In this document: positions 43,331 to 51,843 of the stretch, piece after piece
Layout of the letters: every line of letters starts with the position of its first letter
Position numbering within the stretch: the stretch's first letter is position 1
NCBI GenBank assembly: GCA_905235525.1
Contig: CAJOLW010000013.1
Span: 1-61,508, forward strand
Origin: an uncultured Bacteroidaceae bacterium
Lineage (GTDB): Bacteria; Bacteroidota; Bacteroidia; Bacteroidales; Bacteroidaceae
Direction of reading: 5' to 3'
Length of the DNA stretch: 61,508 bases
Program-made: the position numbers and the translations under genes
The notes under the pieces: model-generated
Told to the model about the DNA's origin: nothing
The model's database searches: none
What the model saw: only the letters and a program-made list of their open reading frames with translations

Positions 43331-44582
43331 AGTCAAAGAATCCGGGTTGTTTGTACTCGATGCCTAACTCTCTATCCACAGTGGCGAGGATGCCCTGCAC
43401 CTGTCCCATTGCGAACATACGGCCTAAGAGTGTGTAGCCAGAATTGTGACCATGGTTACTCTCGTCCATGACGCCTCCCTTTTCATCGGTGAAGGTCATG
43501 CCGTGGTCCACACGCATGGGCAGTTGTGGATTTTCCTTCTCGAAGATGCGGCACAGTTCGATGAGGTCGGCACGTCCGCCCAAGTGAGAGGCTTCGGTGA
43601 AGTCGCCATTGGGGAAGATGTGACAGGAACGCAGATGTACGAAGTGGGTGCGTGAAGCAAACTTCTTCGCCATCTCCACCACGTTGTTGTAGGCACCTGC
43701 TGAGAGGGAACCTGCGCAGAAGGTGAGACCATTGTGCTTGTTGGGCACGGCATTGAGGAACCATTCGATGTCCTCTTCTGTGCGCACGATGCGAGGCAAT
43801 CCGAGCACTTCGATTGGTGGGTCATCGGGGTGAACGCACATGTTCATGCCATACTCTTCGCAAGTTGGCATGATGGCTTCGAGGAAGTATTTCATGTTGG
43901 CACGGAGTTGCGCCTTGTCAATGCCCTTATAGAGGTTGAGGAAGTCACGGAACTTCTGGATAGGAGCCTCGTCGTTCTCGCTGAAGTTGCCAGACACGAA
44001 ACCTTGTGTCTTGATGATGATGGTTTCCACCAATTTGTGGTCTTTCTCTGGAGTCATCGTCTTGGCGAGTTCGTCAGCCTCTGCCAATACATTGCGACCG
44101 GCTCCAACACCTTCGGGGAATTGGAACTTAGCCCACTCCTCACGGGCGCCTTCACGCTTCAGAATGTAGATGTCGAAATAGGCAAACTCGGCATAGTTGA
44201 AGTAGAGGTTGGTGGAACCGTTGGGGTTCTCATGCAGCAGGTCAGTACGTGCCCAGTCGAGCACAGGCATGAAGTTGTAGCAGATGCAGTGAATGCCTTC
44301 TGCCGCAAGGTTGCGCAGGCTCTCTTTATAGACTTCAATCTGGTGGTCACGGTCAGGACCGCCATATTTGATGGTCTCCACTACGGGCAGACTCTCCACC
44401 ACGCTCCAGCGCATGCCATAACTTTCGATGTACATCTTCAAATCGTGAATCTTTTCTCGTGTCCACACCTCGCCAAGAGGTACGTCGTGCAGAGCGGTCA
44501 CGATGCCCTCCACACCGATTTGTTTCAGTTGGGCAAGAGTGATTTTGTCTTTCTTGCCAAACCAACGCCATGTTCTTTCCAT
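43329..44582 (-). CDS. uxuA: Mannonate dehydratase
   Basis: The 417-residue TIM-barrel enzyme (MERTWRWFGKKDKITL start, characteristic of UxuA) dehydrates D-mannonate to 2-keto-3-deoxygluconate. Metal-site regions MCVHPDDPP, GLTFCAGSLSAG, THFVHLRS and MRVDHGMTF are present. Start 44582 is chosen because the longer frame (to 44627) would start upstream of the -7 box at 44615-44622. It is the first gene of uxuA-uxuB. Confidence 0.95.
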   Translation of the reverse strand: MERTWRWFGKKDKITLAQLKQIGVEGIVTALHDVPLGEVWTREKIHDLKMYIESYGMRWSVVESLPVVETIKYGGPDRDHQIEVYKESLRNLAAEGIHCICYNFMPVLDWARTDLLHENPNGSTNLYFNYAEFAYFDIYILKREGAREEWAKFQFPEGVGAGRNVLAEADELAKTMTPEKDHKLVETIIIKTQGFVSGNFSENDEAPIQKFRDFLNLYKGIDKAQLRANMKYFLEAIMPTCEEYGMNMCVHPDDPPIEVLGLPRIVRTEEDIEWFLNAVPNKHNGLTFCAGSLSAGAYNNVVEMAKKFASRTHFVHLRSCHIFPNGDFTEASHLGGRADLIELCRIFEKENPQLPMRVDHGMTFTDEKGGVMDESNHGHNSGYTLLGRMFAMGQVQGILATVDRELGIEYKQPGFFD

Positions 44583-44614
44583 ATTGCTTCGGTTAATGAT
44601 ATGATGTTGTGGTG

Positions 44615-44622
44615 CAAAGTTA
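44615..44622 (-). promoter_or_regulatory. -7 element of uxuAB
   Basis: The minus strand reads TAACTTTG about 33 bp before the uxuA ATG. No clear -33 box is seen. Confidence 0.6.
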
Positions 44623-44773
44623 GTCAAAAAACAGCATTGTTATTTGTTTTTCCGTATCATTTTTGTTTGAAGATGTATCAAAAAGTGCGTTTTCAGACCT
44701 AATTGGGGGTACTGTTGTAACATATGTGAAAGAATGTGTAACAATCCTGTCATTTTGTTTCATGAATATTGCT

Positions 44774-44781
44774 TACCTTTG
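44774..44781 (+). promoter_or_regulatory. -7 element of the GH97 gene
   Basis: TACCTTTG lies about 40 bp before the ATG at 44822. A TTTG at 44754 is only 16 bp upstream, shorter than usual. Together with the uxuA element this makes a divergent control region. Confidence 0.6.
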
Positions 44782-44821
44782 TACTTCGAAAAAGGAAATA
44801 ACTAATTATATACCGATTAAT

Positions 44822-46759
44822 ATGAAGAAATTTATTTTGGGAGTGCTTGCGTTGGCAAGCGCATGGTCGTCGGCATGGGCGGCAGAGAAGTCTTTTACGA
44901 GTCCTGATGGAAAACTGACTGTAGTGGTCGATGATGCTAATGGTGCTGCCACCTATCGTGTCAATTTGGGGACAACCGAGTTTCTCGGTCGTTCACCACT
45001 GGGGTTGAAAACGAATATGGGTGATTATACTCAAGGATTGACCTTGGCAGGATGCGAGGTGAAAGAGGTGAAAGAGTCTTATGACTTGCGAAATATCAAG
45101 CAGAGTCATGTCGATTATGAGGCAACTGAAGCCGTGTGCAGTTTCGAGCAGCAGGGCAGAAAGGTGATAGACGTTATCTTCCGTGTGAGCAACCGCGATG
45201 TGGCATACCGCTATCGTATCTTGCCTCAGCGCGACACGAAGGTATGTGTGGTGAACGAGGAAGCCAGTGGTTTCCAACTGCCTGAGGGAACCACTACTTT
45301 CATGTGTCCTCAATCTCGCCCGATGGGCGGTTTCGCACGCACATCACCCAGTTATGAAACGTCCTATACAGATGATGACCAAATGGGTAAGAACGGTTAT
45401 GGCGAGGGCTATTCCTTCCCATGTCTCTTCCACTTGGGTGATAAGGGATGGGTGCTCATCAGCGAGACTGGTGTGGATGGCAGTTATGTTGCCAGCCGAC
45501 TCCTCAATGTGAATGGCGGGCTCTATAAGATTGGCTTTCCACAGCAGGGAGAATGCAACGGATGGGGCTCCACTTCTGCATCGGTGGGACTGCCAAGCGA
45601 AACTCCTTGGCGCACCATCACTTTGGGCACCACATTGGCTCCGATTGTAGAGACCACCGTGCCTTTCGACCTCGTGGAACAGAAATATAAGGCTTCGCAG
45701 GAATACATCTATGGCAAAGGCTCTTGGAGTTGGATTATCGGCATGGACAACAGTTGCAACTTCGATGAGCAGAAGCGTTACATCGATTTCTCGGCAGCAA
45801 TGGGTTATCAGACAGTGCTCATCGATGCTTTCTGGGACAAGCAGATTGGTTATGAAAAGATTGCGGAACTGGCAGCCTATGGTAAGACGAAAGGTGTGGG
45901 ACTTTTCCTTTGGTACAACTCTAATGGAACCTGGAACGATGCTCCTCAGACTCCTATTGGCAAGATGGACAAGAGCCGTGAACGCCGTGCTGAGATGGCA
46001 TGGATGAAAAGTGTCGGTATTCGAGGCATCAAGGTCGATTTCTTCGGTGGCGATAAACAAAACATGATGCAACTCTACGAGGACATCCTTTCAGATGCTA
46101 ACGACTTCGGCATTCTTTGTATCTTCCACGGTTGCACCCTGCCACGTGGTTGGGAGAAGATGTATCCCAACTATGCTGCCAGCGAGGCTGTCCTTGCTTC
46201 TGAAAACCTCCACTTCGGACAGGGCTCTTGTGATGCAGAGGCACACAATGCCACACTCCATGCTTTCATCCGCAATACGGTCGGTTCCATGGACTTCGGT
46301 GGTTCTACGCTGAACAAATATTATGATGCCAACAACAGGCGTGGCACGCATCGCGTCACTTCCGATGTTTATGCGCTTGCTACAGCCGTTCTCTTCCAGA
46401 GCGCAGTGCAGCACTTCGCCCTCGCACCCAACAACCTCACCGATGCACCGGCTTGGGCGATTGACTTCATGAAGAACGTGCCCACCACATGGGATGAGGT
46501 GAAGTTCATCGACGGCTACCCCGGCAAGTATGTCATCATGGCGCGCCGCACAGGTAACAAGTGGTTCATCGTGGGTGTCAATGCTCAAGATGAGACCCTG
46601 AAGAAGAACATCGACCTCAGCATGTTCGACAAGAACGCTGAACTGCAGGTGTATAGCGACGATGCTGAACTCAACGGCAGCGTCAGCACAGTCAAGGCAA
46701 AGAAGCAAATCACCGTGACCATCCCCAAGAATGGTGGTCTGGTGATTGTGAACAAATAG
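44822..46759 (+). CDS. GH97 glycoside hydrolase (SusB-like), probably retaining type
   Basis: This 645-residue secreted enzyme has a signal peptide (cut near SAWA/AEKSF), an N-terminal beta-sandwich (FTSPDGKLTVVVDD), a central TIM barrel (KGSWSWIIGMDNS...WYNSNGTWNDAP) and a C-terminal beta domain. In the barrel, GIKVDFFGGD places an Asp where retaining GH97 enzymes (alpha-galactosidase type) have their nucleophile; inverting SusB-type alpha-glucosidases use glutamates elsewhere. Retaining alpha-galactosidase-like activity is thus the better guess, though the substrate is not proven. ATG 44822 (MKKFILGV) is chosen; the frame upstream to 44663 runs through the promoter. It is divergent from uxuAB. 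Confidence 0.88.
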   Translation: MKKFILGVLALASAWSSAWAAEKSFTSPDGKLTVVVDDANGAATYRVNLGTTEFLGRSPLGLKTNMGDYTQGLTLAGCEVKEVKESYDLRNIKQSHVDYEATEAVCSFEQQGRKVIDVIFRVSNRDVAYRYRILPQRDTKVCVVNEEASGFQLPEGTTTFMCPQSRPMGGFARTSPSYETSYTDDDQMGKNGYGEGYSFPCLFHLGDKGWVLISETGVDGSYVASRLLNVNGGLYKIGFPQQGECNGWGSTSASVGLPSETPWRTITLGTTLAPIVETTVPFDLVEQKYKASQEYIYGKGSWSWIIGMDNSCNFDEQKRYIDFSAAMGYQTVLIDAFWDKQIGYEKIAELAAYGKTKGVGLFLWYNSNGTWNDAPQTPIGKMDKSRERRAEMAWMKSVGIRGIKVDFFGGDKQNMMQLYEDILSDANDFGILCIFHGCTLPRGWEKMYPNYAASEAVLASENLHFGQGSCDAEAHNATLHAFIRNTVGSMDFGGSTLNKYYDANNRRGTHRVTSDVYALATAVLFQSAVQHFALAPNNLTDAPAWAIDFMKNVPTTWDEVKFIDGYPGKYVIMARRTGNKWFIVGVNAQDETLKKNIDLSMFDKNAELQVYSDDAELNGSVSTVKAKKQITVTIPKNGGLVIVNK

Positions 46760-46793
46760 GCTTACTCAAGTTTATTGGAGTTAAAGCGAAACT

Positions 46794-46832
46794 AAAAGGG
46801 GGCGTGTCTGTTCTTTTGACACGACCCCTTTT
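46794..46832. terminator. Bidirectional hairpin after the GH97 gene
   Basis: AAAAGGGG..CGTGTC (46794-46808) pairs with GACACGACCCCTTTT (46818-46832). The plus strand continues TTGTGG. The minus strand gives CCCCCTTTTAGTTT, so it can also end the minus-strand RNA candidate. Its loop matches that of the hairpin at 2851-2882. Confidence 0.8.
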
Positions 46833-47076
46833 GTGGAAGTTGAGCATTTGCGAACTTTTGCTTCGATGAAGTCAACTTGAGTCACATCATCTTTTTACTA
46901 AACCACACTTTGAAAAGCGGGTCAGCAATATAAAGTCTCAGGCTCTCCGCCTTCAGCAGTCGCGGTCTGCACATGTGTACATACCTCAAGACGTATTAGT
47001 TTGCTCTTATTTATCCCTTTCGAGGTGCTGATTCGGCAGGAATTTGAGCAAAAAAGATTTGTGCTCATTCAGAACA
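46833..47076 (-). ncRNA. Candidate stand-alone non-coding RNA (6S-like?)
   Basis: There is no ORF of note in 46760-47557. A -7 element TATCTTTG on the minus strand (47082-47089) would start a transcript near 47076 that ends at the hairpin 46794-46832, giving ~240-280 nt. The predicted ends are complementary: 5' GAAGU...UGAGCA with 3' UGCUCAACUUC. Internal hairpins are visible (AGGCGGAGAGCCU, GCAGACCGCGACUGC). Isolated promoter-structure-terminator units of this size fit 6S RNA, and in Bacteroidales the Bacteroidales-1 motif. I cannot run a covariance search, so the family is not established. Confidence 0.5.
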
Positions 47077-47081
47077 CTTCG

Positions 47082-47089
47082 CAAAGATA
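47082..47089 (-). promoter_or_regulatory. -7 element driving the minus-strand RNA candidate
   Basis: The minus strand reads TATCTTTG. TTTG elements upstream lie at 16 and 24 bp rather than 19-21, so the match is partial. Confidence 0.5.
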
Positions 47090-47214
47090 CAGATTCTTAT
47101 CAAATCAAAGGAACAAAATTTTTTGAAACAAATTATCATAATTTAATTAATTCCATCCATAAATTCTTATAACTCAACCTTCGGAAGCGGAATTATCAAA
47201 AACGCAGAAAGTTT

Positions 47215-47283
47215 TATGAGTGAGACCTCGTTGAGTGTATGAGTGAGATACCTCAACATATGTGGGGAAGCAAACTGGGAAGC
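47215..47283. repeat. 23-bp-period mini-array, copy 2
   Basis: Units begin at 47215 (TATGAGTGAGACCTC), 47238 (TATGAGTGAGATACCTC) and 47261 (TGTGGGGAAG), all 23 bp apart. This is the same plan and similar sequence as the array at 13386. It lies in the gene-free region between the RNA candidate and rplS, with no credible ORF. Confidence 0.7.
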
Positions 47284-47375
47284 ACAAAAATGGTTTAGTG
47301 TTAAACAAAACGGTGCCATAATGAGGCTTTGGATGACAAACTGTCCTCTCTTTCTGCCTTTTTTTGCTCTTTTCC

Positions 47376-47557
47376 ACAAATAATTCCTAATTTCTAATTC
47401 CTAATTCCCAATTTATTCTTACCTTTGCATCCGCTTTTGTGGCGAAGCCGCTGTCTGATAGGGAGAGAGCCCAAGGAGTTGAGACATAGGGTTTCAATGT
47501 TCTGAAAAGGAGAATGCTTCGCTGTAACTCTTTAATTAATTAATAAATCAACTCATC
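47376..47557 (+). promoter_or_regulatory. rplS promoter and leader
   Basis: TAATTCC(T/C) and TAATTTC units are repeated four times at 47383-47410. The -7 element TACCTTTG lies at 47420-47427. The leader of ~125 nt before the L19 ATG contains a GC-rich segment (GTGGCGAAGCCGC, 47440-47452) and could fold. L19 leaders that control rplS are known in Bacteroidetes relatives, but I cannot confirm the structure here. Confidence 0.55.
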
Positions 47558-47935
47558 ATGGCAGTAGATTTAATTAAAGTGGCTGAGGAGGCTATGAAGC
47601 CTGCTGAGTCAAAGCAGTTCCCTGATTTCAAGGCAGGTGACACTGTAACAGTTGCTTACAAAATTGTCGAAGGTACAAAGGAGCGTATCCAGTTGTATCG
47701 TGGTGTGGTCATCAAGATTGCAGGTCACGAGGACAAGAAGCGCTTTACCGTTCGCAAGATGTCTGGTACCGTAGGTGTGGAGCGTATCTTCCCTCTCAAC
47801 TCACCTAACATCGATTCTATCGAGGTGAACAAGGTTGGTAAGGTGCGTCGCGCTAAACTTTACTATCTGCGCAACCTTACTGGTAAGAAGGCTCGTATCA
47901 AGGAGAAACTCTCCATCAAGAAGAAAGAGGATTAA
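47558..47935 (+). CDS. rplS: 50S ribosomal protein L19
   Basis: The 125-residue protein lies at the 30S-50S interface. Diagnostic segments are [51 protein letters not shown] and [10 protein letters not shown]. Length is normal, and it stands alone with its own promoter and leader. Confidence 0.98.
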   Translation: MAVDLIKVAEEAMKPAESKQFPDFKAGDTVTVAYKIVEGTKERIQLYRGVVIKIAGHEDKKRFTVRKMSGTVGVERIFPLNSPNIDSIEVNKVGKVRRAKLYYLRNLTGKKARIKEKLSIKKKED

Positions 47936-48044
47936 CCCTCTTCCAACCTTACGAGAAATAGAGAGAATTGCTATTTGCAGTTCCCTCTTTTTTTGTTCAT
48001 TATATACGAAAAAGAATATTTTTGTCCTAATCGTGCGGAAATAC

Positions 48045-48075
48045 TTGGCTGATATAAAAAAAAGGTGTACCTTTG
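48045..48075 (+). promoter_or_regulatory. Promoter of the MaoC-like gene
   Basis: TTG (48045-48047), 20 bp, then TACCTTTG (48068-48075). The start codon is 28 bp after the -7 box. Confidence 0.75.
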
Positions 48076-48103
48076 TGCCCAAATTTATACATATTTTCAA
48101 ACT

Positions 48104-48568
48104 ATGGGAAAGTTGATTGTAAATTCATACGATGAGTTTGCTTCTCACTTGGGCGAAGTGATTGGCACGAGCGAGTGGCTTGAAGTGTCGCAGGAGCGCA
48201 TCAACCTTTTTGCTGATGCTACCCTCGACCATCAGTGGATACACGTGGATTCTGAGCGTGCTAAGGTGGAGAGCCCATACAAAACAACGATTGCGCATGG
48301 TTATTTGACACTATCTCTCCTTCCGCACCTTTGGCAGGAACTGATACAGGTGAACAATGTGAAGATGTTGGTCAACTATGGCATGGACCAGATGAAGTTT
48401 GGGCAGCCTGTCCTTTCGGGGCTGCGTGTCCGTCTCACGGCTTCACTGCACGACATTGCCAACATCCGTGGTATCTGCAAGGCGCAGATTAAGTTCAAAC
48501 TGGAAATTGAAAACCAGAAGAAGCAGGCATTGGAAGGATTGGCCACGTTCTTGTATTATTTCGAATAG
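48104..48568 (+). CDS. MaoC-like (R)-hydratase, hot-dog fold
   Basis: This 154-residue protein resembles MaoC/NodN-type enoyl-CoA hydratases. The hydratase signature ATLDHQWIHVDSERAK (with catalytic Asp and His) is followed by YKTTIAHGYLTLSLLP. Probable reaction: hydration of 2-enoyl-CoA to (R)-3-hydroxyacyl-CoA; the chain length is unknown. ATG 48104 (MGKLIVNSY) is chosen because the longer frame from 48065 starts upstream of the promoter box. It is single-gene, with its own promoter and terminator. Confidence 0.88.
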   Translation: MGKLIVNSYDEFASHLGEVIGTSEWLEVSQERINLFADATLDHQWIHVDSERAKVESPYKTTIAHGYLTLSLLPHLWQELIQVNNVKMLVNYGMDQMKFGQPVLSGLRVRLTASLHDIANIRGICKAQIKFKLEIENQKKQALEGLATFLYYFE

Positions 48569-48590
48569 GGATATAAAAAGAATAAAATAA

Positions 48591-48632
48591 AACAGGGTGG
48601 AAACTTCGTTTTTTGAGGTTTCCACCCTGTTC
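48591..48632. terminator. Bidirectional terminator between MaoC-like and symporter genes
   Basis: AACAGGGTGGAAAC (48591-48604) pairs with GTTTCCACCCTGTT (48619-48632). The plus strand continues CCTTTTATT and the minus strand TTTATTTTATTC. Confidence 0.9.
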
Positions 48633-48649
48633 CTTTTATTGCTGTCATT

Positions 48650-50600
48650 TTACCACATGAGAGCATATAGTAGGAGGGAGAGGGCGCATACGATGAGTGC
48701 TCCCCAAGTATATCCCCTTGTGGTGGCGAAAAGAGCCAGATTGACGGGAAGAGCCCTGACGTCTTGCTTGGGACTTCTTGCATTGGAGAGCAAGAGCACG
48801 GAGCAGGCACCCGTAAAGAAACCAAAGAAGTAGAATGCCTGGAAACCGATGTCTTGGAGATAAGCAATGACATTGTTGTCAGGTGTTGCATCTGTTGGCA
48901 GCAACATGTAACTTATGCTGACGATGGTTGCTGCCAGAATGGAAACAATGGCAATGCCTCCCATGATGTATCCCCATCTTCTCAATAAATCGCGCCCCAG
49001 TTTGGGGATGCTTTGGCTCGGGATGGTTTTCTTGCTGCACAAAGAGATTGTGACGAAGAGAATGAGTAGGATGATGAATACGTAACCTGCACGGAAATGG
49101 AAGGGGACATGGGGGAAGACTAACTTAAAGAGTATGCCGAGCGGGATGGTGAGTATGGTGACCCAGATAGAGGCTGTGTTGGAAGCCCGCTTCCAGAGGA
49201 GTCCGAATCCAAAGACAATCGTGATTCCAGGATAGATGAAACCAGAATACTCTTGAATGTACTGGAATGCTTGATCAAGTTCACCGAGAAGCGGATTAGC
49301 AGCTAGGAGCGCAATGACAAGTGCGATGATGGCAGACATTCGTCCTATCGTTACTAACTTCTTGTCAGAAGCATCAGGATTGATGTATTTGCGGTAGATG
49401 TCAATGGTGAAAAGGGTGGAGGTACTGTTGAGCATGGATCCCAAAGAGGAAATGACTGCAGCAGTTAGGGCGACGAGCGAAAGTCCTTTTATACCAGTGG
49501 GGATGAAGTTCTTGATGAACCAAGGGTAGGCTTCATCAGATACACGGATGGTATTATGTAATTCCGTGTTGCCATATTGTGTGATGTAGAAAGCACAAAT
49601 ACCAGGGATGAGGACGATGATAGGGATCAGGAGTTTCAGGAAAGCGGCAAAAAGGAATCCCTTTTGTGCCTCGTGTGTGCTATAAGCAGCAAGTCCTTTC
49701 TGTGTGATGTATTGGTTGAATCCCCAATATGCGATGTTGGTGAGCCAAAGACCGCCTATGATAGCCGCAATGCCTGGCACGTTGTCGAATGCTGAAGGAT
49801 TGTGGCTTTCCTGAATGATGAGATGAAAATGGGTGTCTTTGGCGTATTCTCTGTCAATGGCGAAATTGGCAAGTCTTTCAAGCCCTTCGGTGATGCTGCC
49901 TCCTTCTCCTGCTACAGCCACTAAGGCATAGTATGCAGTGGCAAGTCCACCTCCAATAATGAAGATGATTTGCATGACATCGCTCCATGCCACAGAGGTC
50001 ATACCGCCATGAATTGAGTAGATGCCTGCTATGGTGAAAAGGGAGAGAATAATGATGCTGCGTAGAGATACTGTGATTCCTCCGGTGGCGATACTTAATC
50101 CTTGGAATCCCAGGATTTGTTCGATGGCAAGGGCGCCCAGCCATGCCACCGTGGTGAGGTTGATGAAGATGTAGAGGAAAAGCCATAAGATGGAGAATGG
50201 AAGTCCGACACCATCCGTGTAACGGTTGCGTAAGAATTGGGGCATGGTGAAAAACCTCTGCTCCATCATGATCGGTAGCAGGAATTTACCTATAATGACA
50301 AGGGTGACGGCAGCCATGATTTCATAGGCAGCAATCGCAATGCCGTCAGCATATCCTGTACCACACATACCAATAAACTGCTCGGCTGAGATATTGGCTG
50401 CAATAAGTGACATGCCGACTGCCCACCATGTCAGTGTGTTGCCTGCGAGGAAATAGTCGTTGGAATTTTTGGTTTCGGTTATAACTGAGAAAGACTCCAA
50501 GGCATATAAGCATAACAAGATAGGTGAATAGTATGACGTAGTCGATAGATTCAAGTCCGCTTTGACCTAACGCCTCTGTAAGACTCATTTGTGTGTTCAT
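48650..50600 (-). pseudogene. Sodium:solute symporter (SSS family, SglT-like), frameshifted
   Basis: The gene starts at ATG 50600 (MNTQMSLTEALGQSG) and reads through the first helix (IDYVILFTYLVMLICLGVFLSYNRNQK). It then needs a shift of one base at the A5 tract (complement of 50466-50470) to continue as NSNDYFLAGNTLTWWAVGMS. With one A fewer the frame would be whole, giving ~649 residues and about 14 membrane helices. SSS hallmarks are present: NISAEQFIG, GGMTSVAWSDVMQ and SSLGSMLNSTSTLFTIDIY. The protein would import a sugar or similar solute with Na+. As read it is broken; a homopolymer base error or phase-variable tract is possible. The apparent start at 50554 is a shadow frame. Confidence 0.85.
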
Positions 50601-50713
50601 AATGATAGATGTATTAGTTTTGATATATGTCTGATTGTACTGATAATTTGCAAAAGTAGTAATAATAGTTTGAATCAAAAATTTTTTTGACACATTTTTT
50701 TTGAAAGAATAAA

Positions 50714-50757
50714 AAAAAGGACTTCCGACAAAGAATATTTTGTCAGAAGTCCTTTTT
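50714..50757 (-). terminator. tRNA-Phe terminator
   Basis: AAAAAGGACTTCCGACAAA pairs with the complementary TTTGTCAGAAGTCCTTTTT (one mismatch). On the minus strand it is followed by TTTATTC. It lies 5 bp after the tRNA. Confidence 0.9.
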
Positions 50758-50761
50758 ATAG

Positions 50762-50834
50762 TGGTACCACCAGGATTCGAACCGGGGACACACGGATTTT
50801 CAGTCCGATGCTCTACCAACTGAGCTATGGCACC
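50762..50834 (-). tRNA. tRNA-Phe (anticodon GAA)
   Basis: On the minus strand the acceptor GGTGCCA pairs with TGGTACC. The D arm is GCTC/GAGC. The anticodon stem CGGA/TCCG holds loop CTGAAAA with anticodon GAA. The T loop is TTCGAAT. CCA is not encoded, unlike tRNA-Glu in this window. Promoter and terminator flank it closely. Confidence 0.96.
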
Positions 50835-50856
50835 AATTGCTTTTGTTAAGCGAGTG

Positions 50857-50888
50857 CAAAGGTAGGGCTTTTTTTGTTACTGACCAAA
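50857..50888 (-). promoter_or_regulatory. tRNA-Phe promoter
   Basis: On the minus strand TTTG (complement of 50885-50888) and TACCTTTG (complement of 50857-50864) are 20 bp apart. Confidence 0.85.
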
Positions 50889-50890
50889 CT

Positions 50891-50933
50891 TTTCGGCACT
50901 TTTTTCGTTGGTTGCGCGAAAAAAGTGCCGAAA
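50891..50933 (-). terminator. 17-bp inverted repeat at the end of the aromatic operon
   Basis: TTTCGGCACTTTTTTCG (50891-50907) and its exact complement (50917-50933). It follows the thioesterase stop by ~50 bp. The T run lies inside the stem rather than after it. Confidence 0.7.
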
Positions 50934-50985
50934 TCCCTTGTTTGATAGGGACTATAGTAACTGTCAATACAATCAAATCGTAGTT

Positions 50986-51399
50986 TTACATCAGTTGCTC
51001 GAAAGGAAAATCTTTCTTCATTCGATAGGCAAGACCTGTCATCACGGCAATGAGTTCACCCTGCTGATTGGTCACCTTAATGTCGCAGTAGGGCAGTCTG
51101 TGGTGGTCAAGCAGTTCTGTGCATTCAGCGGTGAGGTGGTCGCCAAGTTGGGCTGACTTGAGGAACGTGATGGTGTTGTTGATGCCGAGGGTGAGGATGC
51201 CATGACAATTACCGACACCTGCAAAGGCAAGATCGGCAAGGGTGTAGATGACTCCTCCTTGGCATACGCCTGCACCATTCAGGTGCTGTTCTGCAACCGT
51301 CAGTTCTGCCTTGGCATGACCTTCTCTGATTTCCGTCAGTTGTGCGCCAATACTGGCGGCAAAGCGGTCGTTCTTGTTGAGCGTGTCGAGCAGTGTCAT
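50986..51399 (-). CDS. PaaI-family hot-dog thioesterase
   Basis: This 137-residue protein has the PaaI signature HLNGAGVCQGGVIYTLADLAFA, where the Asp acts in acyl-CoA hydrolysis, and the strand NTITFLKSAQLGDHL. As last gene of the iorAB-paaK operon it probably hydrolyses arylacetyl-CoA, releasing CoA and the free acid. The start overlaps the ACT gene stop by 4 nt. Confidence 0.85.
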   Translation of the reverse strand: MTLLDTLNKNDRFAASIGAQLTEIREGHAKAELTVAEQHLNGAGVCQGGVIYTLADLAFAGVGNCHGILTLGINNTITFLKSAQLGDHLTAECTELLDHHRLPYCDIKVTNQQGELIAVMTGLAYRMKKDFPFEQLM

Positions 51400-51815
51400 G
51401 CGCGGAAGTTGTCTTCGGTGAGGAATGTTAACTTGTTCAGCATGGCCTCTTTCGCTTTCTCACTCTGGTCTGCGCGAAAGACAAGCACGCCTTTGCCTTG
51501 CCAAAGGAAGGAGTAGAGGTAGAGGATGTTGACCCCTGCGGCTGAAATCTCTTTGATGACTTCTGTCGCACGACCGGGTTGGTCATCAATGCTAAGGGCG
51601 AACACATCGGAGAGTTGCACGTTGATGCCTTCTTCTTTCAGGATGAGGTATGCCTGTGCTGCATTGTTGCACAGCACTCGGTAGATGCCATAATCCTTCG
51701 TGTCAGCCACTGTTGAGGCAATAATCTGTATGCCTGTCTTGCTCAGCAGGTCGAGAACTTTGATAAGTGTCCCTCCCTTGTTCTCGATAAAGATGGATAG
51801 TTGCTTGATAGTCAT
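51396..51815 (-). CDS. Tandem ACT-domain protein
   Basis: The 139-residue protein consists of two ACT domains (KQLSIFIENKGGTLIKVLDLLS ~4-25, shown as KQLSIFIENKGG; and VFALSIDDQPGRATEVIKEI ~70-89). Stand-alone ACT pairs of this kind often sit beside phenylacetate-CoA ligase genes. ACT domains bind amino acids, here probably phenylalanine, tyrosine or tryptophan, and may adjust activity of an operon enzyme. There is no catalytic or DNA-binding domain. It lies between paaK1 (28 bp upstream) and the thioesterase. Confidence 0.85.
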   Translation of the reverse strand: MTIKQLSIFIENKGGTLIKVLDLLSKTGIQIIASTVADTKDYGIYRVLCNNAAQAYLILKEEGINVQLSDVFALSIDDQPGRATEVIKEISAAGVNILYLYSFLWQGKGVLVFRADQSEKAKEAMLNKLTFLTEDNFRA

Positions 51816-51843
51816 CTTGAGGTGAATTTTTCGCTTTTTTATT

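Noticed and set aside
47167..47379. Small minus-strand ORFs before rplS
   Set aside because: They run through the 23-bp repeat array, lack a start context and resemble nothing known.
50554..50600. Symporter start at 50554 in the downstream frame
   Set aside because: The residues before TETKNSNDYF in that frame are a shadow of the true first helix, which lies in the other frame starting at 50600.
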